DNA of 13,215 nt. Origin: Nitratifractor sp. (GTDB lineage: Bacteria > Campylobacterota > Campylobacteria > Campylobacterales > Sulfurovaceae). The stretch's first letter is position 1; every line of letters starts with the position of its first letter. The notes under the pieces were generated by a model. The model ran no database searches. It was not told the DNA's origin and was given only the letters and a program-made list of their open reading frames with translations. The DNA lies in contig WFSU01000124.1 of the NCBI GenBank assembly GCA_015485845.1, positions 1-13,215 of the forward strand, written 5' to 3'. Made by a program: the position numbers and the translations under genes. Positions 5,200 to 13,074 of this stretch are shown here, one piece after another.

Positions 5200-6072
5200 A
5201 TGAAAACAGCATTGATCCAACAGGTATACCACCTCAGCCCGGAAAAGACGATACGCGAAACGACCGATAAAATCGGTCTTGCCTCCAAAAATGGAGCCGA
5301 TCTTGTTGTCCTCCAGGAACTCCATCAGCATGAATATTTTTGTCAAAGCGAGGAAACAAAATATTTTGACTATGCACAAACCTTTGACAGGGATGTCGCT
5401 TACTGGAGCTCTGTCGCCCGAAAAAATGGGATTGTGCTGGTCACCTCCCTGTTTGAAGCCCGGGCTCCAGGACTCTACCACAATACAGCCGTGGTCTTCG
5501 ATCGTGATGGTTCGGTTGCCGGTCGATACCGAAAAATGCACATCCCCGACGATCCGGGTTTTTACGAAAAGTTTTATTTCACCCCCGGCGATACCGGCTT
5601 CGAGCCTATCGATACCTCAGTAGGACGTCTCGGAGTCATGGTGTGTTGGGACCAATGGTACCCCGAGGCGGCACGCATCATGGCGCTCAAAGGGGCAGAA
5701 ATGCTTATCTATCCCACTGCAATCGGATGCTTTGACAGCGATACAGACGAAGAGAAGCAGCGCCAACGGGAGAGTTGGATCACTATCCAACGCAGCCATG
5801 CCATTGCCAACGGTATTCCGGTGTTCAGTTGCAACCGCGTGGGATTTGAACCCGATCCAAGTGGCGCCTTAGAGGGGATCCGTTTCTGGGGGAGCAGTTT
5901 TGTCTGCGGAGCGCAGGGAGAGATACTGGCTCAGGCCAATACGGAGGATGAGACGATCCTCTATGCTGACCTTGATTTGAAGCGTACCCGTGAGGTACGG
6001 GATATCTGGCCGTTTTTTCGTGATCGGCGTATCGAAGAATACGACTGCATCGGGCATCGCTTCTGCGATTAG
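5200..6072 (+). CDS. aguB: N-carbamoylputrescine amidase
   Basis: A nitrilase-superfamily enzyme that releases putrescine, CO2 and ammonia from N-carbamoylputrescine, the product of AguA. The Glu-Lys-Cys triad is visible: E40 in VVLQELHQHEYF, K112 in YRKMHIPDDPGF and C149 in GVMVCWDQWYPE. The HEYF segment after the catalytic Glu, the DDPGFYEKFYFTPGD stretch and the 290-residue length are typical of AguB rather than general nitrilases. ATG at 5200 gives the usual MKTALIQQ start; a TTG nine codons upstream is less likely. The SD is poor. The start lies about 75 bases from the start of riboswitch B on the other strand, so the promoters are back to back. The stop overlaps the Nudix gene's stop by four bases. 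Confidence 0.93.
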   Translation: MKTALIQQVYHLSPEKTIRETTDKIGLASKNGADLVVLQELHQHEYFCQSEETKYFDYAQTFDRDVAYWSSVARKNGIVLVTSLFEARAPGLYHNTAVVFDRDGSVAGRYRKMHIPDDPGFYEKFYFTPGDTGFEPIDTSVGRLGVMVCWDQWYPEAARIMALKGAEMLIYPTAIGCFDSDTDEEKQRQRESWITIQRSHAIANGIPVFSCNRVGFEPDPSGALEGIRFWGSSFVCGAQGEILAQANTEDETILYADLDLKRTREVRDIWPFFRDRRIEEYDCIGHRFCD

Positions 6073-6638
6073 GTTTTAGTACCCCCCACTCTATTTTTCC
6101 ACCACAAGAAGGCAAACATCAACCCCGGTGTCTTCGCGACCGATTCATCATAGATAAATGTTTCCGCTTCAGCCGTAGGTAATTCGATCACCTCGATCTG
6201 TTCCTGATCGATCCCGCCTCCTTCACCGGCATGCATCGTTTCATCCACTTCGGCATAGTACAACGTTTGCCGGCTGCCGGCAAAGCCAACCGAGGTATGG
6301 AACGCCGTTACTCTCTCGATCGTCTCAAGCGGTACATCGTACCCACACTCCTCAAGAATCTCCTCCCGGGCAATGGCTTCAAGTGACAACTTCTTGTCCA
6401 CCAATCCAGCACACAGCTCGACCGTCATCCCGTCACCGTTATTGAGGTAAACGGCCGGACGAAATTGTTTGACGAGGATAAAAGTATCATGCTCCCGGTG
6501 CCAGATGAGGATCGCCACGCTGTCGTAGGCTTCGACCACTTCCCAATCTTTGGGGGTACCATCCTGCTCATAGGTTGCAAGATTCGCCTGAACATATACC
6601 GGGTTTTCAAGGGGGCGCAGTGTAAAGTTTTCAATCAT
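6069..6638 (-). CDS. Nudix hydrolase, NUDT14-like (UDP-sugar or ADP-ribose diphosphatase)
   Basis: A 189-residue Nudix protein. The Nudix box spans 78-100: GLVDKKLSLEAIAREEILEE then CGY, with the metal-binding REEILEE at 91-97. The usual Glu at the seventh place of the box is Leu, and the preceding ELCAGLVD and following GSRQTLYYAEV, GEGGGIDQEQIEVIEL and TPGLMFAFLWW all resemble animal NUDT14, which splits UDP-glucose and ADP-ribose. So a nucleoside diphosphate sugar is the likely substrate; which one is not shown. SD GAAGGAGAG precedes ATG at 6638 and overlaps the end of mgtE, which stops ten bases earlier, so it is the last gene of an M23-mgtE-nudix operon. It converges on aguB with a four-base overlap of stops. 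Confidence 0.85.
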   Translation of the reverse strand: MIENFTLRPLENPVYVQANLATYEQDGTPKDWEVVEAYDSVAILIWHREHDTFILVKQFRPAVYLNNGDGMTVELCAGLVDKKLSLEAIAREEILEECGYDVPLETIERVTAFHTSVGFAGSRQTLYYAEVDETMHAGEGGGIDQEQIEVIELPTAEAETFIYDESVAKTPGLMFAFLWWKNRVGGTKT

Positions 6639-6648
6639 CGTCTCTCCT

Positions 6649-8016
6649 TCATATCAAAATAACTCTGGCCAATCCGAGGAAGGCAAAGAAGCCAACCACA
6701 TCGGTCACCGTCGTCAACAGCACCGAGCTGGCCACTGCCGGGTCGACTCCGACACGTTTAAGCCCCAGTGGGATGATGGCACCGAAGAATCCGGCAAAGA
6801 GTAGATTGATGATCATTGCCAGACCGATCACAACCCCCAGCCTCGTATCATGGAACCAGAGCAATGCGATGACCCCCATCGCCAATGCAAAAATCAAACC
6901 ATTGAGCAAGGAGACCAATACTTCCTGCCGAATCGCCCCTTTGGCCTCACTCCAGCTCAACTCCCCCAGGGCAATTTGACGCACCATGATGGTCAACGAC
7001 TGTGTTCCGGCATTTCCCCCCATGGAAGCGACGATCGGCATCAGCACCGCCAGTGCCACATACGCCTGAATCGTCTCATCGAAAAGTCCGATCACCACGG
7101 AAGCCAGGATGGCCGTCAAAAGATTGACCCCCAACCATACCGCCCGTTTCTGTGTGATGGTCTTGATGTCCCGTTCTTCTTCAGCCTCTTCGTTGACCCC
7201 GGCCATTTTATACATTTGCTCAGTCGCACGGTCTTCGATGATATCATACATGTCATCCGACGTGATGCGCCCGATCAGTTTGCCATGACTGTCCGTCACC
7301 GGCAACACCACCAGATCGTAATCTTCAAAGAGTTGTATCACATCATCCATCGGCTCTTTCGCCTGGATGGACTGAACCATTTTATGACTTTCGTCAAAAT
7401 AATCACGAAACGTTCTCTCGAACTCAAATGTAATCAACTCCTCAAACGACACCGCACCAATAAGAAACCCAAATTTATCCACGATAAACACTTGATAAAC
7501 ATTGTCCAGCTCCCCTTCACCCTTCAATCGACGCAATCGTGCAATCGCCACATCGATCGGTTCATCCAACTCCGCACGGAAAAGTTCGGTTTGCATCCGA
7601 GAGCCGGCTTCATCGTCTTCGTAAGTTTTAAGTCGTTCAATCTCTTCGACATCTTCATCATCAAGGTTGGAGAGGATTTCCTGCTCTTTGGCTTCGTCGA
7701 TCTCTTCAATATCCTGCATCAGATCGGCGGCATCATCCGAATCCAGTTCGTCGACAACATCCACCAGTTTGGGGACGGAGAGAGCTGAAAGGGCTTCATC
7801 CTTGAGATTTTCTGGAAGTTCCAACAGGATGTCCCCAAGGTATTCTTCGGGGATTTTCAGGATGTATGCCAGGAAATGCTCCGAACTCTCCTCGTGATAC
7901 ACTTGTCGCAGGATCTTCGCCAGTTCGTTAGCATGGTGGTGTTCAAACGCCTCGGGATGCTCTATCAGCTGTCCGAGCAGTGCTTTCCCCTCCTCCAGGT
8001 GTATCGTCTCAGCCAT
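6649..8016 (-). CDS. mgtE: magnesium transporter MgtE
   Basis: A 455-residue inner-membrane Mg2+ channel. The acidic helical N domain covers about 1-135 (LDSDDAADLMQDI), two CBS domains follow (about 140-200 and 212-272) and sense cytoplasmic Mg2+, then a connecting helix and five membrane segments (about 292-312, 320-340, 368-390, 395-415, 430-452). The family signature MPIVASMGGNAGTQ (about 326-339) and the pore aspartate in TTVTDVVGF (about D439) are present. ATG at 8016 is chosen because AAGGAG lies eight bases upstream; the frame continues nine codons further. Its start overlaps the end of the M23 gene by eight bases, so translation is probably coupled. Confidence 0.94.
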   Translation of the reverse strand: MAETIHLEEGKALLGQLIEHPEAFEHHHANELAKILRQVYHEESSEHFLAYILKIPEEYLGDILLELPENLKDEALSALSVPKLVDVVDELDSDDAADLMQDIEEIDEAKEQEILSNLDDEDVEEIERLKTYEDDEAGSRMQTELFRAELDEPIDVAIARLRRLKGEGELDNVYQVFIVDKFGFLIGAVSFEELITFEFERTFRDYFDESHKMVQSIQAKEPMDDVIQLFEDYDLVVLPVTDSHGKLIGRITSDDMYDIIEDRATEQMYKMAGVNEEAEEERDIKTITQKRAVWLGVNLLTAILASVVIGLFDETIQAYVALAVLMPIVASMGGNAGTQSLTIMVRQIALGELSWSEAKGAIRQEVLVSLLNGLIFALAMGVIALLWFHDTRLGVVIGLAMIINLLFAGFFGAIIPLGLKRVGVDPAVASSVLLTTVTDVVGFFAFLGLARVILI

Positions 8017-9310
8017 GATGATCTCCTTGTTGCGTTTCTCCATCGACCGGGATCTCGTTGATAGGAATCATCGTGCGATTCCGTTCGCTCCATTGCTCAT
8101 TGTCGGTGGTCTCTTGCCGGATCAACGTATGCAAACGCTTTTTCATTGCCCGTGCTCCCCGGATACGTACAGCACGTTTCCGAGTGACCGGGTAAGTTTT
8201 CATCACCGTGTGTTTTACGACGACTGAACGGGTTTTCCCGATACCTTTGCGAGCGATATAGTGCAACGGATCGACCGGCTTGCCATGATGATAGAGTCCA
8301 AAATGCAAATGAGGTCCGGTACTCCGACCGGTACTACCGACTTTGCCGATTACTTGCCCCCGTTTGACGTGCTGCTTCAACTTGACCAGTATCTTGCTCT
8401 GGTGTGCATACAACGACACAAAGCCTCCACCATGATCGATCTTGACTACCTTACCGTACCCACGCATCCATCCGGCATACACCACCCGGCCATCATTGAC
8501 CGCCCGCAGAGGCGTCCCCCGCTTCGCACCAAAATCGACTCCAAAATGGGGGCGATACTTATGAAGGATCGGATGCCATCTCCGATACGTAAAACGGGAA
8601 GTGATACGCGGGTGATCCAATGGCATCCGGAAACGTGCTGAAGGAACTTTGCGTACGGTCGTGTACGTAAAAGGGCGTTTCTCGTTTCGGGTGATTGTAA
8701 CCGTTTTATCCACGCCACGATACACTTCCCCTTTGGGTGTGACAAACACGAAATGCTCCTTCCCATGTGTGTCAATAAGCGCCGCTTTGATCCGGGGTGT
8801 GCCCAGAGGTCTGCCAAGACGCTCTTTCTGAGCATACGCAAAAGCCACATGATCATCGGGCTGCAACGTTCGAAAAGAGAGATCCCCTTTGTAAAGCTGT
8901 GCCAGAACATAACTCAAACGCGGATAATGTGTGTGACGATCGATCTGCTTGTGATAACTGTCAAGGATTGGAAAACTCACGGCGTCTTTAACTTCCCGAA
9001 ATACGATCGGAACGATGTCAAACCGATACTCTCCCGTTCGCTCCCGACGAAGTTGAATCTGCATCTCTTCCCCTATTGGAATCAACGCTTGCAATACCAC
9101 TCCGTTATCCCGCAACTCATAATAGCGCTCCCCAGCCTCTATCTCGGTCACATACTGCATATCCTCGGCTGTAATTGTACGGAGCAGTTGGGTCTGGTTG
9201 TGATCGGTTAAATACTGCGGAAAGGTACGGCCGGCCGGCCAATTCAGCTCGTATACACGGGCAGGAAAGACTAAACTGAACAAGAATGCCCATCCCAATA
9301 CTATCCGCAT
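8009..9310 (-). CDS. M23 (LytM) peptidoglycan metallopeptidase, Csd3-like
   Basis: A 433-residue exported peptidase with an N-terminal hydrophobic segment (about 3-17) as signal peptide or anchor. The middle region (about 40-220) resembles the regulatory part of Helicobacter Csd3/Campylobacter Pgp3 proteins, and the LytM domain covers about 232-352. Zinc ligands are H255 and D259 (HFGVD) and H336 in HLHFG, with H303 (YAHQS) and H334 as catalytic helpers. RWHPILHKYRPHFGVDFGAK is the segment most like Csd3. These enzymes trim peptide cross-links in the periplasm and set helical cell shape. A Lys/Arg-rich C-terminal tail of about 80 residues follows the domain and is unusual. ATG at 9310 has GGAGG upstream. 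Specificity cannot be read from sequence. Confidence 0.87.
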   Translation of the reverse strand: MRIVLGWAFLFSLVFPARVYELNWPAGRTFPQYLTDHNQTQLLRTITAEDMQYVTEIEAGERYYELRDNGVVLQALIPIGEEMQIQLRRERTGEYRFDIVPIVFREVKDAVSFPILDSYHKQIDRHTHYPRLSYVLAQLYKGDLSFRTLQPDDHVAFAYAQKERLGRPLGTPRIKAALIDTHGKEHFVFVTPKGEVYRGVDKTVTITRNEKRPFTYTTVRKVPSARFRMPLDHPRITSRFTYRRWHPILHKYRPHFGVDFGAKRGTPLRAVNDGRVVYAGWMRGYGKVVKIDHGGGFVSLYAHQSKILVKLKQHVKRGQVIGKVGSTGRSTGPHLHFGLYHHGKPVDPLHYIARKGIGKTRSVVVKHTVMKTYPVTRKRAVRIRGARAMKKRLHTLIRQETTDNEQWSERNRTMIPINEIPVDGETQQGDHHG

Positions 9311-9334
9311 GACCGCCTCCAGTATTTTTCGCGT

Positions 9335-9340
9335 ATTATA
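9335..9340 (-). promoter_or_regulatory. -10 box for the M23-mgtE-nudix operon
   Basis: A perfect TATAAT on the minus strand, 24 bases before the M23 start codon, in a 97-bp divergent gap. The -35 is AT-rich and not well matched. Confidence 0.5.
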
Positions 9341-9372
9341 TCCATCCAAAGTGGAGTTTTATCTTTTGGTTG

Positions 9373-9378
9373 TATAAT
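9373..9378 (+). promoter_or_regulatory. -10 box for the glcD-yihY pair
   Basis: A perfect TATAAT on the plus strand, 29 bases before the glcD-type ATG, in the same divergent gap. The -35 region is poor. The downstream AGAAGG may be the SD. Confidence 0.5.
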
Positions 9379-9407
9379 CATCGGACACCAACAGAAGGCA
9401 CACGTTT

Positions 9408-10793
9408 ATGGAGACCCGACACACTGAAGCCCTGCAAGCCATCGTCGGCGCAGAGAACCTCTACACCGATGCAGCGCACCTTCGCGCCTACAGCTACGAC
9501 GCTACCCGCACCCATTACCGACCCGAAGCAGTTATCTTCCCTCGTGATGAAGACGATGTACGCCGTATCCTGACCTATTGCAATGCTCACAAGATTGTGA
9601 TCACGGCACGGGGTGCCGGGAGCGGGTTCACCGGGGGAGCCCTGCCCAAAAACGGTGGTATCATCCTTGCGATTGAGAAACACATGAACCGCATCCTCAA
9701 TGTGGACATGGAAAACATGCTCGCTACCGTCCAGCCCGGTGTGGTCAACAAAGATCTCCAACGCCACGTCGAAGCTCTCGGGCTCTTTTACCCTCCCGAT
9801 CCCGCCAGCGAAGAGTACTCAACCCTCGGCGGGAATGTCAGCGAAAATGCCGGAGGAATGCGTGCCGCCAAATACGGTCTCACCAAAGATTACGTTATGG
9901 CCTTGCGTGCCGTACGAGCCAACGGTGACGTCATCCGCGCCGGGAAACATACTATAAAAGATGTCGCCGGCTACAACATCGCCGGCATTCTCATCGCCTC
10001 CGAAGGGACACTGGCTGTCATCACCGAAATCACTCTCAAACTCATCCCCAAACCCAAATTCACCCAATCCTACATGGGAATCTTCCCCTCGGTTGAAGAT
10101 GCGATGAATGCTGTCTTTAAATCCCTTGCCGGCGGCGCCAATCCTGTCGCCATGGAATTTCTTGACAACCTTGTCGTCCATGCCGTCAAAGAGAAGATCG
10201 GCATCGAACTCCCGGAGGATGCCGGAGCATTGCTGATTGGGGATGTGGACGGCAACGTTCCTGAAGAAGTGACTTTCCAGCTTAAGATCCTCGAAGAATC
10301 GTTTCGTGCCAACAGTGCTCAGGAGTTCCGCATCGCCGAAGATGCTGCCGAGCGGGATCGCCTCTGGGTCGCCCGCCGCAATGCTTCTCCCTCGGTTACC
10401 CTCTACGGTACCAAAAAGCTCAACGAAGACATTTCTGTCCCCCGCAGTAAACTCCCTGAAGCGTTGACAGAGATTTACAAAATCGGTGACAAATACGATC
10501 TTAAAGTCCCCTGCTTCGGCCATGCAGGAGATGGCAATATCCATGTCAACGTGATGTTGGACGGCAGTGATCCAGTGCAGCTGGAAAACGGCCACAAAGC
10601 GATCCGGGAAATTTTCCAGTTGGTGGTGGAACTGGGAGGTACCCTCAGTGGTGAACACGGTATCGGATTGAGCAAAGCAGCATTTATGGACATTGCTTTC
10701 ACCCCTGCCGAGCTGCAACTTTTTCGGGAAATCAAACAAGCCTTCGATCCGAACAACATCCTCAACCCCGGCAAAATGGGTCTGCCCGACTAA
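9408..10793 (+). CDS. glcD: FAD-linked 2-hydroxyacid oxidase, GlcD family
   Basis: A 461-residue flavoprotein of the glycolate oxidase GlcD / D-lactate dehydrogenase family. The FAD-binding PCMH domain (about 36-215) has ARGAGSGFTGGA (67-78), YPPDPAS with STLGGNVSENAGG (128-150) and AGYNIAGILIASEGTLAV. The C-terminal oxidase cap domain carries CFGHAGDGNIHVNV (369-382) and SGEHGIG (414-420), the metal and substrate residues of this family. It probably oxidises glycolate or D-lactate and passes electrons to the respiratory chain or partner Fe-S subunits. No glcE or glcF neighbour is present, so the substrate is open. The ATG follows AGAAGG. The yihY gene begins nine bases after the stop and shares the SD overlap. 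Confidence 0.9.
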   Translation: METRHTEALQAIVGAENLYTDAAHLRAYSYDATRTHYRPEAVIFPRDEDDVRRILTYCNAHKIVITARGAGSGFTGGALPKNGGIILAIEKHMNRILNVDMENMLATVQPGVVNKDLQRHVEALGLFYPPDPASEEYSTLGGNVSENAGGMRAAKYGLTKDYVMALRAVRANGDVIRAGKHTIKDVAGYNIAGILIASEGTLAVITEITLKLIPKPKFTQSYMGIFPSVEDAMNAVFKSLAGGANPVAMEFLDNLVVHAVKEKIGIELPEDAGALLIGDVDGNVPEEVTFQLKILEESFRANSAQEFRIAEDAAERDRLWVARRNASPSVTLYGTKKLNEDISVPRSKLPEALTEIYKIGDKYDLKVPCFGHAGDGNIHVNVMLDGSDPVQLENGHKAIREIFQLVVELGGTLSGEHGIGLSKAAFMDIAFTPAELQLFREIKQAFDPNNILNPGKMGLPD

Positions 10794-10802
10794 GGAACAC
10801 GT

Positions 10803-11606
10803 GTGAAACGCCTCCTCGTCACTTACTATATCTTCATCCGGGATTTTTTCAAGGATCTCTTCGATGATCGTCTTGGATTTTACGCAGCCAGCATGAGTTG
10901 GAGCACCCTCTTTTTTATTATTCCGTTGCTGGTGATCATCCTGTCGATCTTAACCTATCTCCCCATTTTTGACAACGTCTATGCTCAGATTCACGATCTC
11001 ATGGCTCAGAATTTCCTCCCCACCAACTCCCGGATCATTATGAGCCATATCGACACGTTTGTTGACAATGCAGGCAAGATGGGACTGATGGGGATCGGGT
11101 ATGTTCTGTTCGCAGCAGTCATGTTCTTCCGAGATTACGATCACGTGGTCAACGACATCTTTGATGCTACCCCTCGCACGCTCATGGGATCACTGCGTAC
11201 CTATGCCATTTTGATTCTACTGGTTCCTCTGCTCACTACCGGTTCTTTCTGGGTCAGTACGCTGATTGAAGCCTCCCCGGTCAACGCCGGACTCCACCTC
11301 TCCATCCTTCTCCCGTTTCTGATCATCTGGGGACTGTTCTATATCACCTATCAACTCTCCCCCAAAGAACAGATCAAACCTGCCTCTGCCCTCATCAGCT
11401 CTTTTATTTCTTCCCTTATCTGGTATCTGGCTAAAAGTGCCTTTCTCTTCTACGCACTCCACAATCACACGTATAGCAGTATCTACGGAGGGCTGAGTAC
11501 CCTGCTCTTTTTCTTCCTGTGGATTTACATCTCCTGGGCCATCTTCCTGCATGGTTTACGTCTGTGTTATCTGCTGGACAAAGAGGAGGAAGTGAAGGCG
11601 ATGTAG
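10803..11606 (+). CDS. YihY/BrkB (UPF0761) family inner-membrane protein
   Basis: A 267-residue polytopic protein. About six membrane segments can be picked out (29-51, 92-110, 131-152, 164-184, 195-217, 230-255). Family marks are the N-terminal LGFYAASMSWSTLFFIIPL and the last segment STLLFFFLWIYISW followed by IFLHG. Older labels such as ribonuclease BN come from a wrong assignment to this family; function is unknown, perhaps transport. Translation starts at GTG (10803), with AAGGA six bases upstream overlapping the glcD stop, so the two genes form an operon. It ends 43 bases from the convergent comEC. Confidence 0.88.
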   Translation: MKRLLVTYYIFIRDFFKDLFDDRLGFYAASMSWSTLFFIIPLLVIILSILTYLPIFDNVYAQIHDLMAQNFLPTNSRIIMSHIDTFVDNAGKMGLMGIGYVLFAAVMFFRDYDHVVNDIFDATPRTLMGSLRTYAILILLVPLLTTGSFWVSTLIEASPVNAGLHLSILLPFLIIWGLFYITYQLSPKEQIKPASALISSFISSLIWYLAKSAFLFYALHNHTYSSIYGGLSTLLFFFLWIYISWAIFLHGLRLCYLLDKEEEVKAM

Positions 11607-11621
11607 CTACAACCTTCCTGC

Positions 11622-11649
11622 TTTTTCATCTTTCATCTTTCATTTTTCA
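11622..11649. repeat. heptamer tandem array, four units (TYTTTCA)
   Basis: TTTTTCA, TCTTTCA, TCTTTCA, TTTTTCA in direct succession fill most of the gap between yihY and comEC. The last unit's TCA is the TGA stop codon of comEC on the minus strand, so the array helped to set the gene's 3' end. Unit length and copy number equal those of the arrays at 1332 and 13042. Confidence 0.75.
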
Positions 11650-12909
11650 CCAGAAAAGATACCCGACATACCCCACCGCTGCCACCAGTAACATTCCCAT
11701 CGCCCACCGTTTCCATATCGCAATCAAAGATAGCACACCGTACCCGACCACTCCCCACCATGGTAACAAGTGTTCACTACCTGCCTTCGGGAAAGAAAAC
11801 AACCAGACCAGCAAGCTATCCAGCACTCCCCCATGCCCGACAAGATGCAAAACCATCGACAGCGGGTAAAAAACGATAAACCCTAATGACAAGAGAGGTG
11901 ACAACAGTTGCCAGATAGTTGTCACCCCGAAGATACCGTGTACCAACGGCTGCATTAGGACGAAGATTCCCACCGGGATACACACCAGAGCAACCAGATT
12001 CCGTGATGCTTTTTGACAATAGGACAACACCAGAAAAATGTAAAAAACTCCGGCGATCGAAAGCCAGAATCCAAGGGAAACAACCAAAGGAGGAAACAAC
12101 GCGAGCAACACAGCTGCAATGATCGCCAGAAACGTGAAACTCACCAGTTCGATCCCCATCAGCACCATTCCCCACCCCACAAGAAGCATGGTATACGAGC
12201 GCACTAACGAAGGAGGAGAGCCTGTCAACCACAGATACACACCGAGCAGAACCATGACCACCATCCCCACATCAGCCAGGGCATGACGCCAAGGGAAATA
12301 GCGCTGCTGCATCGGACGATACATCCACAACAACACCCCATACAACACTCCCCAGAGGATCCCGAGGTGAAACCCACTCAACGCCACGAGGTGACTGACC
12401 CCAAGCCGGGCAATCGGCTCCCGCAGCTCTTTGGGGATCGGACTCGCCCAGAAGATGCCATTGTAAAATGCCTGCATCATGGGGAGTGTGTGCTGGCTGT
12501 TTACCCATGCTTCCAAATGCGAGCGCAGGCTGGACTCCGGCGTCTCCACCCGTTTGATCCGACTCTTGCAATACATACCGCCGAGATAATCCCAAAACCC
12601 AATCTTCGTTCCCGGCAACAGCTGCAGATAGAGGTGCATCCCCCGACGCAAATCCTGACGGTATGCGGTTGTGTAAATCACTCTCCCCTGATCACTGTTC
12701 AATTTGAGGACAACGTAGGTTCGACCCTTTCGTGTTTTGGGGTATGTATTGATGATCGTAGCATGGGTATAGACAAACGGCTGAGCGATGAAAGAACGAT
12801 AGTCATGATATGCCCAGCCCAGCCGCAACATCAAAACGGAAACAAACAGGAGAAGGGTAAGGAGAAATTCTCGTCGCGTTACAAAGAGCTTTGGTTTCTC
12901 AAGCACCAC
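11647..12909 (-). CDS. comEC: ComEC/Rec2-family DNA uptake channel (short form)
   Basis: A 420-residue inner-membrane protein thought to carry single-stranded DNA into the cytoplasm in natural transformation. One N-terminal helix (about 13-33) is followed by a soluble OB-like part (about 45-120), then the Competence domain (about 145-400) with many hydrophobic segments. The signature GVSHLVALSGFHLGIL (170-185) and SPPSLVRSYTML are clear. The C-terminal metallo-beta-lactamase domain of the long form is absent, as in Helicobacter and relatives. Start GTG at 12909 follows GGGAG by five bases. It lies downstream of dnaB on the same strand, an order I recall from Helicobacter. The 165-bp gap between them holds REP-like palindromes, so cotranscription is uncertain. 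Confidence 0.9.
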   Translation of the reverse strand: MVLEKPKLFVTRREFLLTLLLFVSVLMLRLGWAYHDYRSFIAQPFVYTHATIINTYPKTRKGRTYVVLKLNSDQGRVIYTTAYRQDLRRGMHLYLQLLPGTKIGFWDYLGGMYCKSRIKRVETPESSLRSHLEAWVNSQHTLPMMQAFYNGIFWASPIPKELREPIARLGVSHLVALSGFHLGILWGVLYGVLLWMYRPMQQRYFPWRHALADVGMVVMVLLGVYLWLTGSPPSLVRSYTMLLVGWGMVLMGIELVSFTFLAIIAAVLLALFPPLVVSLGFWLSIAGVFYIFLVLSYCQKASRNLVALVCIPVGIFVLMQPLVHGIFGVTTIWQLLSPLLSLGFIVFYPLSMVLHLVGHGGVLDSLLVWLFSFPKAGSEHLLPWWGVVGYGVLSLIAIWKRWAMGMLLVAAVGYVGYLFW

Positions 12910-12925
12910 AAAAGCTCCCTTGTTG

Positions 12926-12939
12926 ATTCACTATTCACA
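12926..12939. repeat. two-unit heptamer (ATTCACW) upstream of comEC
   Basis: ATTCACT and ATTCACA in tandem, 17 bases before the comEC GTG. On the minus strand it reads TGTGAAT-AGTGAAT. It is too short to weigh alone, but it has the same seven-base step as the three longer arrays here. Confidence 0.35.
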
Positions 12940-12984
12940 CCTTATAGGTTTTCACCTCACTAAACAATACGCTGACGCGTTTAG

Positions 12985-13026
12985 TTGGGCTGAAGCCCAA
13001 GCCCCTTTGGTCGGCTGAAGCCAACC
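12985..13026. repeat. pair of REP-like palindromes between dnaB and comEC
   Basis: TTGGGCTGAAGCCCAA (12985-13000) is a perfect palindrome around GA. Eight bases later GGTCGGCTGAAGCCAACC (13009-13026) is a near-perfect one around the same GGCTGAAGCC core, followed by CTAC. Two related GC-rich palindromes in one AT-rich gap look like a REP/BIME unit, the kind mobilised by RAYT transposases. No transposase is in the window. Confidence 0.6.
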
Positions 13027-13041
13027 CTACAGATATACCAA

Positions 13042-13069
13042 AATTTCTAACTTCTAATTTCTAACTTCT
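13042..13069. repeat. heptamer tandem array, four units (AAYTTCT)
   Basis: AATTTCT and AACTTCT alternate twice, a perfect 14-base tandem duplication, five bases past the dnaB stop. One position alternates T and C, exactly as in the array at 1332-1359. Confidence 0.75.
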
Positions 13070-13074
13070 AATTC

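Noticed and set aside
6850..7788. 312-codon open frame on the plus strand
   Set aside because: Antisense to mgtE; rich in His, Gln and Phe from reverse reading of acidic codons, with no family match.
9819..10739. 306-codon open frame on the minus strand
   Set aside because: It lies wholly antisense to the glcD-type gene, which has clear FAD and oxidase motifs; the antisense translation shows no recognisable domain and no SD.
12283..12963. 226-codon open frame on the plus strand
   Set aside because: Antisense to comEC, rich in Pro/His/Gln, with no domain.
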